A stretch of 64,000 nucleotides of DNA, taken from NCBI GenBank assembly GCA_964017185.1, contig OZ024870.1, positions 56,422,312 to 56,486,311 on the forward strand, written 5' to 3'. A model generated the notes under the pieces. That model made no database searches. It was not told the DNA's origin and saw nothing but the letters and a program-made list of their open reading frames with translations. Below, in pieces: positions 35,008-45,634 of the stretch (position 1 is its first letter; each line of letters opens with the position of its first letter). The position numbers and the translations under genes were made by a program. The stretch comes from Rugalucina vietnamica (taxonomy: Eukaryota > Mollusca > Bivalvia > Lucinida > Lucinidae).

Positions 35008-35130
35008 AAAAACTTTTTTAGTAACATGCATGTACAATTACAGTTCATACGAAAACATGTACATTCAATATATAGAGATTTTAGAGATGCAAAAACGGAA
35101 AACTTATTGTTAATTTTTTTTTTCATATTT

Positions 35131-35805
35131 TTAACATATTTGTCTAGAACATCTCCGAGAATATACTTAGAATGATCAAAAACTGATTTTTGAAAAGGGG
35201 AATGATTATCAAATAAGATAATGTATAAATTGATAGGTCTTTCCACGCTTTTTAAGCTGCTATAAGCGTTTTCCCACACCCACCTCTTACAAAGATGCAT
35301 ATCCCGGCGTATAACCAAACCTCATAAAACCTTTTCAAAAATAAGTTTTAAAGCATGTTATGTATGGATGTTTAGATTGATACAAAAAATATTACAAAAA
35401 TTATTAAATTCTGATAAATATTAGATGAGATACGAGGCAAAACCACCGCGATCATATAGTCCCGCCAGTTAGTATGCTATTGTCAAATTTTAAAAGCTTA
35501 ACTTGAATGTATTAGTTTTCTTTTGATACCGACTGGATATGAGTCAAAAGAAGCCTTCTAGTTACAGAAATTTAAAACATCTATTCAATTATTAATATTT
35601 TGAATTTAAAAAGAACAAAGCAAGCAATTTCGATTATTTTTCATTTTTTTTTCATTCGATTTGCTTTTCCGATTGATGGGATATGCAAATTTCTTCTTCC
35701 ATATGATTTTCATCACAATATATGTATTCTATATTAAATCATACTAATTTCACAACAACTCTAGCTTTTTGAGCTAATTACAGTTGTCTTATTTATTACT
35801 ATCGA
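35131..35805. other. AT-rich stretch without recognised feature
   Basis: No repeat partner in the window was noticed and there are only short frames. It separates block C copy 2 from B5. Confidence 0.5.
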
Positions 35806-36139
35806 GGCCCCTTAAATACAATATCAGTGATAGAAGTAGGTATACATGAAAATCTACATGTATCTGACAGATAAAACGGATAACATTTGTTTTTCTGTCG
35901 GAACAATTTGATATCTGAAAATTGAAACCGTAAATCTTGACCCACGAGACAAAATAACAGAGATGTAAGAATTAAGATCTCGTGATGCGTTTTATCTCAA
36001 GGGACGGTGTCTATATCTTACTGACTACTCTTGTGTCATTATTAATATCTACAATCACTTCAACGGTCACAATCAAATTAAGTATCTATGTATATACAGT
36101 GGTGTTATGGCTAAAAACCCAAATTAGCCGTTTTAACGG

Positions 36140-36335
36140 CTAATTTGTTAACGGCTAATTGTAAAATTTCGCGGCGAAATTGTGTGTAAAATAAAAGTCA
36201 GCGCGGAATTTCGCCGCGAAATTCCAGATTTCGCGGCGAAATTTCGCGGCGGAACACGGCGAAAAAAGTATACCTGTCATTACGCTTAAAATTCAATTGA
36301 CCGGCGTTTCGCGGTGTTTCGCGGCGAAAAAGAGG
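36140..36335. repeat. Subterminal array of 'ttcgcggcgaaa' words (outer left end)
   Basis: At least six occurrences of ttcgcggcgaa, ttcgccgcgaa or close variants lie within 200 bp of the end. The same array is at the other ends: 37675-37865, about 40040-40205 and about 41160-41355. Such subterminal words are typical transposase-binding sites, by inference. Confidence 0.75.
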
Positions 36336-36784
36336 ACAGTCACAATTTTGTTTTGTTGTTTAAATATAATTTTAAATTGGATGTTTTTATTTCAGTTCTA
36401 GTTGTATCAATATTTTGTTTGCGTCACAATTTTGTATAATTATCGTTTTAGTCCCGACAGTCACAACAGTTTTATTGTTTAAATTTCATTTCAATTTGTA
36501 TGCATCTAGTATTACTTTTTAAGTCGTATAAATATTTTGTTTTCTTTTCAGTTTTGTATAATTATCGTATTGTATTCGTGTCTTAACTAGTTTGAAGTTT
36601 CTGAGACCCTGATTATCGGCTTTGTGTTTTTTCATGCTTCTTTTTCAGATTAATCAGACTTACCCGATAATATTAAATCCTGTTATCTAGCTTAATAACA
36701 GAAAAAAGCTCATAGCGACATAATCAATTTTCATGGTATGATTGCCCACAGATTTATTTGTTTGTTTGTATTGAGGCTGAACGT

Positions 36785-36965
36785 CCCAGTCACCAATTTT
36801 TAGTCATGTCTGGACAGAGCTACCGTTTCCTGGGTATTAAGTAGTACTGTGGGTAGTCAATGTGCCTTGCTCAAGGACACAACACGGTGTCGCCAGTGCG
36901 GATCGAACTCAGGACCTTTCGATTCGGATTCTGATGCACTACAACTATGCCACCGCGATCCCAAC
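36785..36965 (-). mobile_element. V-like SINE carried inside the transposon (left X)
   Basis: Minus strand: a tRNA-like head ('gatcgcggtggcatagttg' and 'gagttcgatccgcactgg'), the core 'gtccttgagcaaggcacatt' and 'ggtagctctg'. The mirrored copy lies at about 39408-39588 on the plus strand. Related to the SINE in block B but better preserved. Confidence 0.75.
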
Positions 36966-37509
36966 CCACATATTAATACAAGTCTTTGGATTCAACATGA
37001 TGAAGCAATCGGCTTCAACTCTGTTTTGGACATTTAATCGCCTGTGGCTAATGACACTGCTCAAAGCATCAATGATTTTCGATTACGTCAAGTGGATTCC
37101 GTTTCGTTGAAATCAATTTAGTCTAAACGACATTTGGTCGCATACGACCTTCACCGGGTCCATACGATATTCGGTCGAATACGAGCAATACAGCAACATA
37201 CATGGTACAAAATTGTGTCGAAACTGTCGATTTTTGCTAACCGTTTTGAGTTAAACAGCGTGTTGTGTTCCTTCCAAAACCCACACGTACGGATGGCTTG
37301 GAACACGTACATGCACATCAAATGACAAAATTTCATTGTATTCATGACACAATACACTAGAAAAGGGAGGATACTGTGTTTAAAACAAAGTACTGACGTC
37401 AGTATATAAAGTTTTCAGTTTATCTTGGAACACATATATACAGTAAGGGCCGTGTACGCACTGTGGCAATATGAGCGCATGCCACATTAGATTAATTAGA
37501 ACAAAGTTG

Positions 37510-37612
37510 AGCGCAGAAGCCTAGTGGTGGATTAAAGGAATTGACCGGAATCGAAATGTCCTGTGTTCGATTCCTATATTCGTTGGGTTTCGTTCTTGAG
37601 CAAAACCGGTAT
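37510..37612 (+). mobile_element. tRNA-like SINE fragment beside the inner insertion point
   Basis: Contains an A-box-like 'agcctagtggtgg' (near 37519), the B box 'tgttcgattcc' (near 37563) and 'cgttcttgagcaaaacc' (near 37591). The mirrored copy is about 38761-38863 on the minus strand. The inner transposon inserted just after this fragment. Confidence 0.6.
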
Positions 37613-37617
37613 ACATA

Positions 37618-40270
37618 CAGTGGTGTTATGGCTAAAAACCCACTTTTGCACAGTTCGCGCTGATCACTTGTTTTTGTTCGCGGCGAACACACCGCGAAAT
37701 TTCACCGGCCAAGGGAAAATTTAAACGTTTAATCGGTTAATTTTTTCGCCGCGAAAATCCGATTTTCGCGGTGAAATTTCGCGGTGTTTCGCGACGAAAT
37801 TCGTTTTTTAACGTTTACAACAGGTAAGTTAAAATTTCCTATTTCGCCGCGAAACACGGCGAAATACCTGTAAATGTTAACATAAAATTATTTATTTTTA
37901 ATTTAATGACCACACTATGATTCATCTGTTCCATGTATAGATCGTTATTTACGTGCACATAATAATATGTACGATTATGCATGTATAGAAATGAAAAACG
38001 TGCATAACGCGACTTTTCCATCGGTATTTCGTAGGTGGTACGATAGCGAAATCACGGAAAGACGAAAATATTTATAACGTAATGCGCCAGCTCGTTGAAT
38101 CTAACTTTGTTGTTTTTTTGTTTGAATAGATGCTTTACGTCGTAATCAACAGCAATGGTCATGTCAGGACGCTGCCTCCATTTTATGGGACGTCATGATA
38201 TCTAACAAGTGTTTGAAATATAACGATCCCTCTAAGTCAATACTGTTTATATGTATGGATGGTTACTTGAAACCATTTTTCCCAGGCAGGCACAGACCTG
38301 AGCGGTAAACCAGTAATCAGATGATCTGTCAATAGCGTATAAGTTTTGCCTGGAGGCACAAGCAGCCTATATATTTCTTAAGGTCCCAATGGGCAGGGGC
38401 CATCTAACTTTGTGCCTTGTGTTGTAGCACAAACATTGTCTAAATGGTAATGCTAATAGTTAGATTCCCTGCTTTCTTTTTTGTAAATTTTCCTCAACTG
38501 CTTCACTTTATAGCGCTTAAGATGTGAACTACGATAACTTAATTTGAGCTCAACCATGTAAAACGACAAAACAAAAAGAGGCATATTGACATTTGGGCAT
38601 ACTGGTTACCACTCTGATCACCCTCTATGAATGCCAGCACAAGACTAATCGCAATCATATCGATTTATACATTATACTTGCCTTGTAGAAGTACAACTAG
38701 CGAAGTTCAGTTTAACAGTCAACAGTCCCATGGTGACAACACTTTCAGGGTAATATATGTATCACGGTTTTGCTCAAGAACGAAACCCAACGAATACAGG
38801 AATCGAACACAGGACATTTCGATTCCGGTCAATTCCTTTAATCCACCACTAGGCTTCTGCGCTCAACTTTGTTCTAATTAATCTAATGTGGCATGCGCTC
38901 ATATTGCCACAGTGCGTACACGGCCCTTACTGTATATATGTGTTCCAAGATAAACTGAAAACTTTATATACTGACGCCAGTACTTTGTTTTAAACACAGT
39001 ATCCTCCCTTTTCTAGTGTATTGTGTCATGAATACAATGAGATTTTGTCATTTGATATGCATGTACGTGTTCCAAGCCATCCGTACGTGTGGGTTTTGGA
39101 AGGAACACAACACGCTGTTTAACTCAAAACGGTTAGCAAAAATCGACAGTTTCGACACAATTTTGTACCATGTATGTTGCTGTATTGCTCGTATTCGACC
39201 GAATATCGTATGGACCCGGTGAAGGTCGTATGCGACCAAATGTCGTTTAGACTAAATTGATTTCAACGAAACGGAATCCACTTGACGTAATCGAAAATCA
39301 TTGATGCTTTGAGCAGTGTCATTAGCCACAGGCGATTAAATGTCCAAAACAGAGTTGAAGCCGATTGCTTCATCATGTTGAATCCAAAGACTTGTATTAA
39401 TATGTGGGTTGGGATCGCGGTGGCATAGTTGTAGTGCATCAGAATCCGAATCGAAAGGTCCTGAGTTCGATCCGCACTGGCGACACCGTGTTGTGTCCTT
39501 GAGCAAGGCACATTGACTACCCACAGTACTACTTAATACCCAGGAAACGGTAGCTCTGACCAGACATGACTAAAAAATGGTGACTGGGACGTTCAGCCTC
39601 AATACAAACAAACAAATAAATCTGTGGGCAATCATACCATGAAAATTGATTATGTCGCTATGAGCTTTTTTCTGTTAATTAAGCTAGATAACAGGATTTA
39701 ATATTATCGGGTAAGTCTGATTAATCTGAAAAAGAAGCATGAAAAAACACAAAGCCGATAATCAGGGTCTCAGAAACTTCAAACTAGTTAAGACACGAAT
39801 ACAATACGATAATTATACAAAATTGAAAAGAAAACAAAATATTTATACGACTTAAAAAGTAATACTAGATGCATACAAATTGAAATGAAATTTAAACAAT
39901 AAAACTGTTGTGACTGTCGGGACTAAAACGATAATTATACAAAATTGTGACGCAAACAAAATATTGATACAACTAGAACTGAAATAAAAACATCCAATTT
40001 AAAATTATATTTAAACAACAAAACAAAATTGTGACTGTTCTCTTTTTCGCCGCGAAACACCGCGAAACGCCGGTCAATTGAATTTTAAGCGTAATGACAG
40101 GTATACTTTTTTCGCCGTGTTCCGCCGCGAAATTTCGCGGCGAAATTTCGCGGCGAAATTCCGCGCTGACTTTTATTTTACACACAATTTCGCCGCGAAA
40201 TTTTACAATTAGCCGTTAACAAATTAGCCGTTAAAACGGCTAATTTGGGTTTTTAGCCATAACACCACTG
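37618..40270. mobile_element. Inner copy of the same transposon, inverted
   Basis: 2653 bp with identical ends and a TA on each side (37616-37617 and 40271-40272). The uninterrupted target is visible in the inner copy itself (about 38748-38770, 'gggtaatatatgtatcacgg'); reversed, it reads 'gatacatatattaccc', which matches the outer flanks joined with one TA. The outer copy without insert is about 2659 bp. The two copies differ by few bases (for example near 37605 and 37665-37680), so both are young or gene-converted. Confidence 0.87.
39408..39588 (+). mobile_element. V-like SINE carried inside the transposon (right X)
   Basis: Exact mirror of 36785-36965. B box 'gagttcgatcc' near 39464 and core 'ccttgagcaaggcac' near 39498. 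Confidence 0.75.
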
Positions 40271-42514
40271 TATATTACCCTGAAAGTGTTGTCACCATGG
40301 GACTGTTGACTGTTAAACTGATCTTCGCTAGTTGTACTTCTACAAGGCAAGTATAATGTATAAATCGATATGATTGCGATTAGTCTTGTGCTGGCATTCA
40401 TAGAGGGTGATCAGAGTGGTAACCAGTATGCCCAAATGTCAATATGCCTCTTTTTGTTTTGTCGTTTTACATGGTTGAGCTCAAATTAAGTTATCGTAGT
40501 TCACATCTTAAGCGCTATAAAGTGAAGCAGTTGAGGAAAATTTACAAAAAAGAAAGCAGGGAATCTAACTATTAGCATTACCATTTAGACAATGTTTGTG
40601 CTACAACACAAGGCACAAAGTTAGATGGCCCCTGCCCATTGGGACCTTAAGAAATATATAGGCTGCTTGTGCCTCCAGGCAAAACTTATACGCTATTGAC
40701 AGATCATCTGATTACTGGTTTACCGCTCAGGTCTGTGCCTGCCTGGGAAAAATGGTTTCAAGTAACCATCCATACATATAAACAGTATTGACTTAGAGGG
40801 ATCGTTATATTTCAAACACTTGTTAGATATCATGACGTCCCATAAAATGGAGGCAGCGTCCTGACATGACCATTGCTGTTGATTACGACGTAAAGCATCT
40901 ATTCAAACAAAAAAACAACAAAGTTAGATTCAACGAGCTGGCGCATTACGTTATAAATATTTTCGTCTTTCCGTGATTTCGCTATCGTACCACCTACGAA
41001 ATACCGATGGAAAAGTCGCGTTATGCACGTTTTTCATTTCTATACATGCATAATCGTACATATTATTATGTGCACGTAAATAACGATCTATACATGGAAC
41101 AGATGAATCATAGTGTGGTCATTAAATTAAAAATAAATAATTTTATGTTAACATTTACAGGTATTTCGCCGTGTTTCGCGGCGAAATAGGAAATTTTAAC
41201 TTACCTGTTGTAAACGTTAAAAAACGAATTTCGCCGCGAAACACCGCGAAATTTCACCGCGAAAATCGGATTTTCGCGGCGAAAAAATTAACCGATTAAA
41301 CGTTTAAATTTTCCCTTGGCCGGTGAAATTTCGCGGTGGTTTCGCCGCGAAAAATCACAAGTGATCAGCGCGAACTGTGCAAAAGTGGGTTTTTAGCCAT
41401 AACACCACTGTATATCAGTTGTGTTTTATGATTTCATCGAATAAATAGCCTTTCAAAAGACATTTTCTGAATAATAGATACTTCTCCTAAGATTTTACGA
41501 CCCATATTTCTAAATTGAGGTCATCAAAAGATGTACATGTAAATGTCAGTTAAAGTGGTACTCGTACATGGCCTTTTGTGAATGAAATGCATAAAATAAA
41601 CAGGATATTAATCAGACAATGGATAATGACGTTCTATTGGCATTGACTAAGTCACTTCATTTTCAAAACCAGCAAGCAGTGCCTTAGTTAGCAGTACCAT
41701 TTGTTTTAGAAAGTTGTTTTTAAACAATATGGGATTAATATTTTGTTCTTGTTTGTTCATGATTTCGTTTCCAGGGGCGTGACATCTTTTGCAGAATTAG
41801 GCAATGATGTAAATTTAGAGACAAAATGTAACATAATTAGAGAAAAAAATAGGATGTAGAGAGAAAGGACTGAAATTAGCTTCATTTAGTCTAAATGACA
41901 GCCTCAGTGGTTTGTCATCCATTAGCAATAATGTTTGTGAGGGACATGCTGTTAGGGTTAGATAGAATCAATGGAATCAATTCTTCTGTGCTGGTTCGGA
42001 TTGTTTTATGCTTTGGTGTTGAATTTTTGTGCTGTTTGCACCTAGCACCATATGTAAGTTTTCATATTTTAGTTAAGTTTGTGTGGCTGGGTAGCCGACT
42101 ATTGGAAAATAGCAACTCACTCGGTTGACGATACGTTTTTATAGTATAAATTCCTGATTGTTAATTTGTTCCCCCCCTCTTGTTTTTGGAGTTGGAATTT
42201 CTTTCTCGTGACGCCATTTCCTGAACATTGCCTAAGTTTACCTTTCTACATAAATTCGCTTTCAATTTTCTAAATACAAAATGAGATCCTTTAAGAGCAG
42301 TGAACGTATTAACGAGAAAGGGGATGGGTCATACATACTTGAAACCGATGTCATTAAAATTAATCGGTACCAAAGAAAGGGTATAATAAAGAAACAGCTT
42401 ACACTTGCATGATTTCATACTAGCTAATCAGGCCCATCTTATACATTTGTTGCATAATGATAACAGATTTTACCTTTGTTTTGATTATTTTAGGTTGTCT
42501 TAAGACATTTTGTT

Positions 42515-42690
42515 TCGGATAAACGTCCCAATCAATAGTTTTCAGTCATGTCGGCACGGAGTTACCGCCTACTGCGCATAAACTAGGTTTGTCGGTGGTC
42601 AATGCGTCTTGCTCAAGGAAACAAGCCGAGAATTGTGGTGATAGAACCAATGAGCTCTCGATCCATGGTCGGGCGATCTTGCAACTAGAC
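42515..42690 (-). mobile_element. V-like tRNA SINE in B5
   Basis: Same layout as in B3 and B4, with core 'ttgagcaagacgc' (minus strand, near 42610) and 'ggtaactccgtgccgac'. Confidence 0.65.
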
Positions 42691-43560
42691 CGCTGCGCTT
42701 CAAATTGAAAATCTATGAAAACTCACAATATACTGTAGCCAAGCCAAAATGACCAAGAAAGGGGACACAAGCACGACAGTCTACCATAACTGTGTTAACA
42801 ACAAAACATACAACACACAAACCCCATCTCCAAACAAAAGAAAGGCATCAAACAAAGTGCCGATTTTGCAACAGTCTGTAACCGTCGCATGATAAAAAGT
42901 ACATCATTGTAGATTAGATTGGACGAAAATGACAGATGGTAATCTTTTTTAAAAGAACCAGTAGTGGAATAATACACACTTTACTACAAGGTAGTTAAAG
43001 CAGAGTTTTCCTGTTCTTAAAGAATCGCCGTAATAAGTCTATTGACATAAGCACACTTTTTAACAACCTGTTCCTGGTTTTCCAAGAAATCAGCAACAAA
43101 TTTGTCAATAGTCATAATTGTCGCTCCGCTCTAAAATTCTCGAGAGGGAAGTCGTTAATTGAGTCAGCCCCCGAGAACACATACCTGTGACTTTAGACTT
43201 TGGCCAGGTGTAACCCATTCCAACCTTTGTACTTCTGTAGATAGGCTAATTAATAGAAACCGAAATAAATAAACACTGAAAAAATATTTATCTACATTTA
43301 GCGAGCACAAAATGAAGTTTTGCACCCCATCGTTGATGACAAAATCATGGACTTTTTTTCTTTACGGGACTCTGTTGATGTTTTCCTTATCTTTATGACT
43401 GCTTGAAGAAAATATTGATTAAGCATTTTATTGCCACCTTATTTGGCCTGTGCTTTAATGGTTCTTAGAAATGGTCAATTTAATTTGACACAACCCAAAC
43501 AGTTCCGTCTCGCAAAGCAACTTGACGTAGCTTTAGGAAAGCAGAAAGTGTCTGTGTCAA

Positions 43561-45284
43561 ATGAAACGTTACCCTACTCTTACATATGATTTTCTCTCAG
43601 GGCAGAATCCACATACTATGCACATGACCAAACAGCCAAGGCAACGTGTCATTAAAATTTTATTTTATTTTATTTTCATTTTTAATCTTTTTTTGTGGTG
43701 GCAGTCGATTCATCCGCATATATGCAGCCCAACCATTTTCAATATCAATCGACAAACGTTTTCTGTTTGCCTTCAGTTGCCTTTAAACTGACGAAGGGGT
43801 CTGTTTGGAAAATGAAGGAAATCAGCGATTTTGACGACTTTCTTGCTAAACTGTGTAAACCACATTATGTTTAAGCAGCGGAACACAGTGAAAAACAAAT
43901 TTTCCATAACCGCAATACACTTAATTCGATAAGGCTAGGTTACCAACACAAAATAAAACAAATGGTTGGCATTTGCAGTGAGGTCGACCACGTGAGCAAG
44001 TGACGTTGAATGTCTCAAAACAAGAAGCTTTGGGGTACACAAAATCAATGGCGATTTCTGGCGTTGAGCTGTAGGTTACAACAATGATATTGCCATACAC
44101 TCTTTGGACGACCCTCAAAGATTTGGATTGTGTGCATGGTTTTGAAAAATTTCGAGCACACGCGCGTGGGGCACGGAAAATGTATTTCTGTACCCTGAGG
44201 CATGTTCACGCGCATGCGCACTAAAATTTGGATTTGAAATCACACACAGATTTTCGATCGGGCATAAAGGTTTTCACATAATTGGCCAATTTAAAAGATG
44301 AGATGAAAAAAATTAGTTGCGTTGGCTGTGGAACTCAGTACAAGGGTTGGGAGTTAAGTTCGTAGACTGTTGCCATTTATTTTATATTACAGCAATTATC
44401 AAATATTTTATGCATTATTATTAAGGAGCAAAGTCTCCTTGTTTTGTGTTTTAAATATTTTAAAGAAATCTTATACAGTGGATATCAAGATGGTCTCCAT
44501 AGCAACCTAGGATTCGCTACCCGGGGCACGTCGTATTTAGAATTATTCTGAGACTTTGAAGAACATGCCTATAATTACCATATTGTAGACCAAAATTTGA
44601 GCTTAAAGCAATTTGAGGCATCGTAGTATCATGGTGTTATCTTTATTTGAATTTTAAAGCATTATGTGAACGATTTATTCTGTTATTTGAGAAAATGTAT
44701 AGCGAGTCATTACTGAAAAACGGCTTTAACAGGCAACGTCGACACAAGAGCAATTATACCATCTTATGTTTGATTAGTAAAAATGTCCACAGAAACATTC
44801 AAAATGATAGTGATTTGATTTACAGTTGTAGGACAGATACTGCTGTTTGTATTTAAATGACATGTGTGATGTCAGATGGACGCACTCGAATTTACACGAT
44901 GAGAAATGTAAATGCATACAATTAATCTACAATCGCCATGGCCAAGATTCTTATTTTAAAGCACGGATATGCATTATACACATAAAATAGAGTGCAACAG
45001 CTATTTCTGATGATTACAGTATTTCGGCAACAATAATTAACAAATCCCTGAAGGAATTTAGCAGCTAACTAAAGCTAGGCCATGCTGTTTGGTTCAAAAT
45101 AGACGTTTTGATGCCAATATTTATTGAAATTTGACGCAGTTTCGACGTCGAAGTTTCCACGGCGTGCGCCGGGTGGTTAAGCGTCATTGTGTATTATTAA
45201 TTGTTGTGCTGAAAATTTTCAGATTATATAATTTTACTTTCTGTATAAAAGCATCTGAATTTTTATAAAGAAAGTCTACGAACT
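43561..45284. other. Low-repeat interval, no firm gene
   Basis: I found no counterpart in the window. It contains a stretch richer in CpG than its surroundings (about 44150-44240, 'acacgcgcgtgg' and 'cacgcgcatgcgcac'). A minus-strand frame of 65 codons (43921-44118) and a plus-strand frame (44647-44856) are unremarkable. This is the likeliest place for host unique sequence, but nothing identifiable is encoded. Confidence 0.45.
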
Positions 45285-45425
45285 TAAATCCCACCCCACG
45301 TATAGGTTTTACGTCCCATTTATAGCTAAGTCCCATCCGAAAGACTGGAAAAGCCTGGGATCGAACCCGCAACCACGCCCAGGCAATATACAGCGATTTA
45401 TCTTTTTCAACGTTTTCTTCATTAG
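45285..45425 (-). mobile_element. tRNA-derived SINE, RUDI-like
   Basis: The minus strand has a tRNA-like region with B box gggttcgatccc (45358-45369), then 'cttttccagtctttcggat', 'gggacttagct' and 'aatgggacgtaaaacc' at the 3' side. The layout parallels the SINE at 1136-1316. No clear target duplication was found. Confidence 0.6.
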
Positions 45426-45444
45426 ACAAATTATTGAGATCTTC

Positions 45445-45634
45445 AATATTTTTGCTAAAACATTAATTGTGGCTACACGTTAGAACCGCCACGCCGAGGA
45501 GGTTCTAACGAGTACCCACAATTTATGTTTTGGAGCAAAAAGAAGAAAAACGTAAGCCCCTGTAATCCCATTTTAACAATATAAAAGTGGAGTTAAAAGG
45601 GGTATACACTACACGGACATGTTTGCGTGATGTT
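45445..45634. mobile_element. Family D element, shortened copy
   Basis: Central arms 'attgtggctacacgttagaa' and 'ctaacgagtacccacaattt' around 'ccgccacgccgagg', then 'cacggacatgtttgcgtgat' at the right end. The left arm is truncated. Confidence 0.72.

Larger units (their letters stand above)
33241..35130 (+). repeat. Block C, copy 2
   Basis: Parallels 28740-30830 and 46370-49490: 'gcaaatttcaaacttggcag' (33564; also 28754), 'gtagtactacatgtgcaacg'-like stretch (33870), 'cacatggacgaagacac'-like stretch (34005), 'gaagtgccat' (34267), then a D element and a stretch ending near 35100. It includes two long poly(A) tracts absent from the other copies. A minus-strand frame of 137 codons (33162-33575) overlaps family E and the B4 end and reads as repeat. 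Confidence 0.68.
36097..41410. mobile_element. Self-nested TA-flanked DNA transposon (outer copy)
   Basis: The ends are cagtggtgttatggctaaaa and its exact reverse complement, flanked by TA (36095-36096 and 41411-41412). The 5314 bp decompose into X (36097-37617), Y (37618-about 38756), reverse-complement X (about 38757-40270) and reverse-complement Y (40271-41410). This is what results when a second copy of the same 2.65-kb element inserts in opposite orientation. X and Y sums of mirrored positions are constant (76373 and 79028). No frame exceeds about 85 codons, so there is no transposase. TA duplication and cagt-type ends fit the Tc1/mariner/IS630 group, by inference. Confidence 0.85.
35806..43560 (+). 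repeat. Block B, copy 5 (carries the self-nested transposon)
   Basis: Begins 'ttaaatacaatatcagtgat' like B4. It is interrupted at 36097-41410 and resumes 'tatcagttgtgttttatgat' exactly where B4 continues (about 31136). It then has 'gtaaatgtcagttaaagtgg' (about 41545), 'gagagaaaggactgaaatta' (about 41860), an A-like segment (41970-42240), the V-like SINE (42515-42690), the conserved segment (43050-43200) and 'cgtagctttaggaaa' (about 43525). Confidence 0.72.

Noticed and set aside
34893..35318. 141-codon minus-strand protein
   Set aside because: Its length comes from the poly(A) tract read as a poly-Phe stretch.
36849..37110. Small protein genes inside the transposon
   Set aside because: The frames overlap the V-like SINE and recur exactly in mirror at 39263-39524. 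They read as repeat translation with no domain.
36097..41410. Simple large palindrome or inverted segmental duplication
   Set aside because: Mirror sums differ for the two segments (76373 and 79028), and the end and TA pattern fits self-insertion instead.
36097..41410. hAT-type element with 8-bp duplication
   Set aside because: Although the ends begin cagtg, the inner event's flanks and its visible empty site are explained by a 2-bp TA duplication and not by 8 bp.
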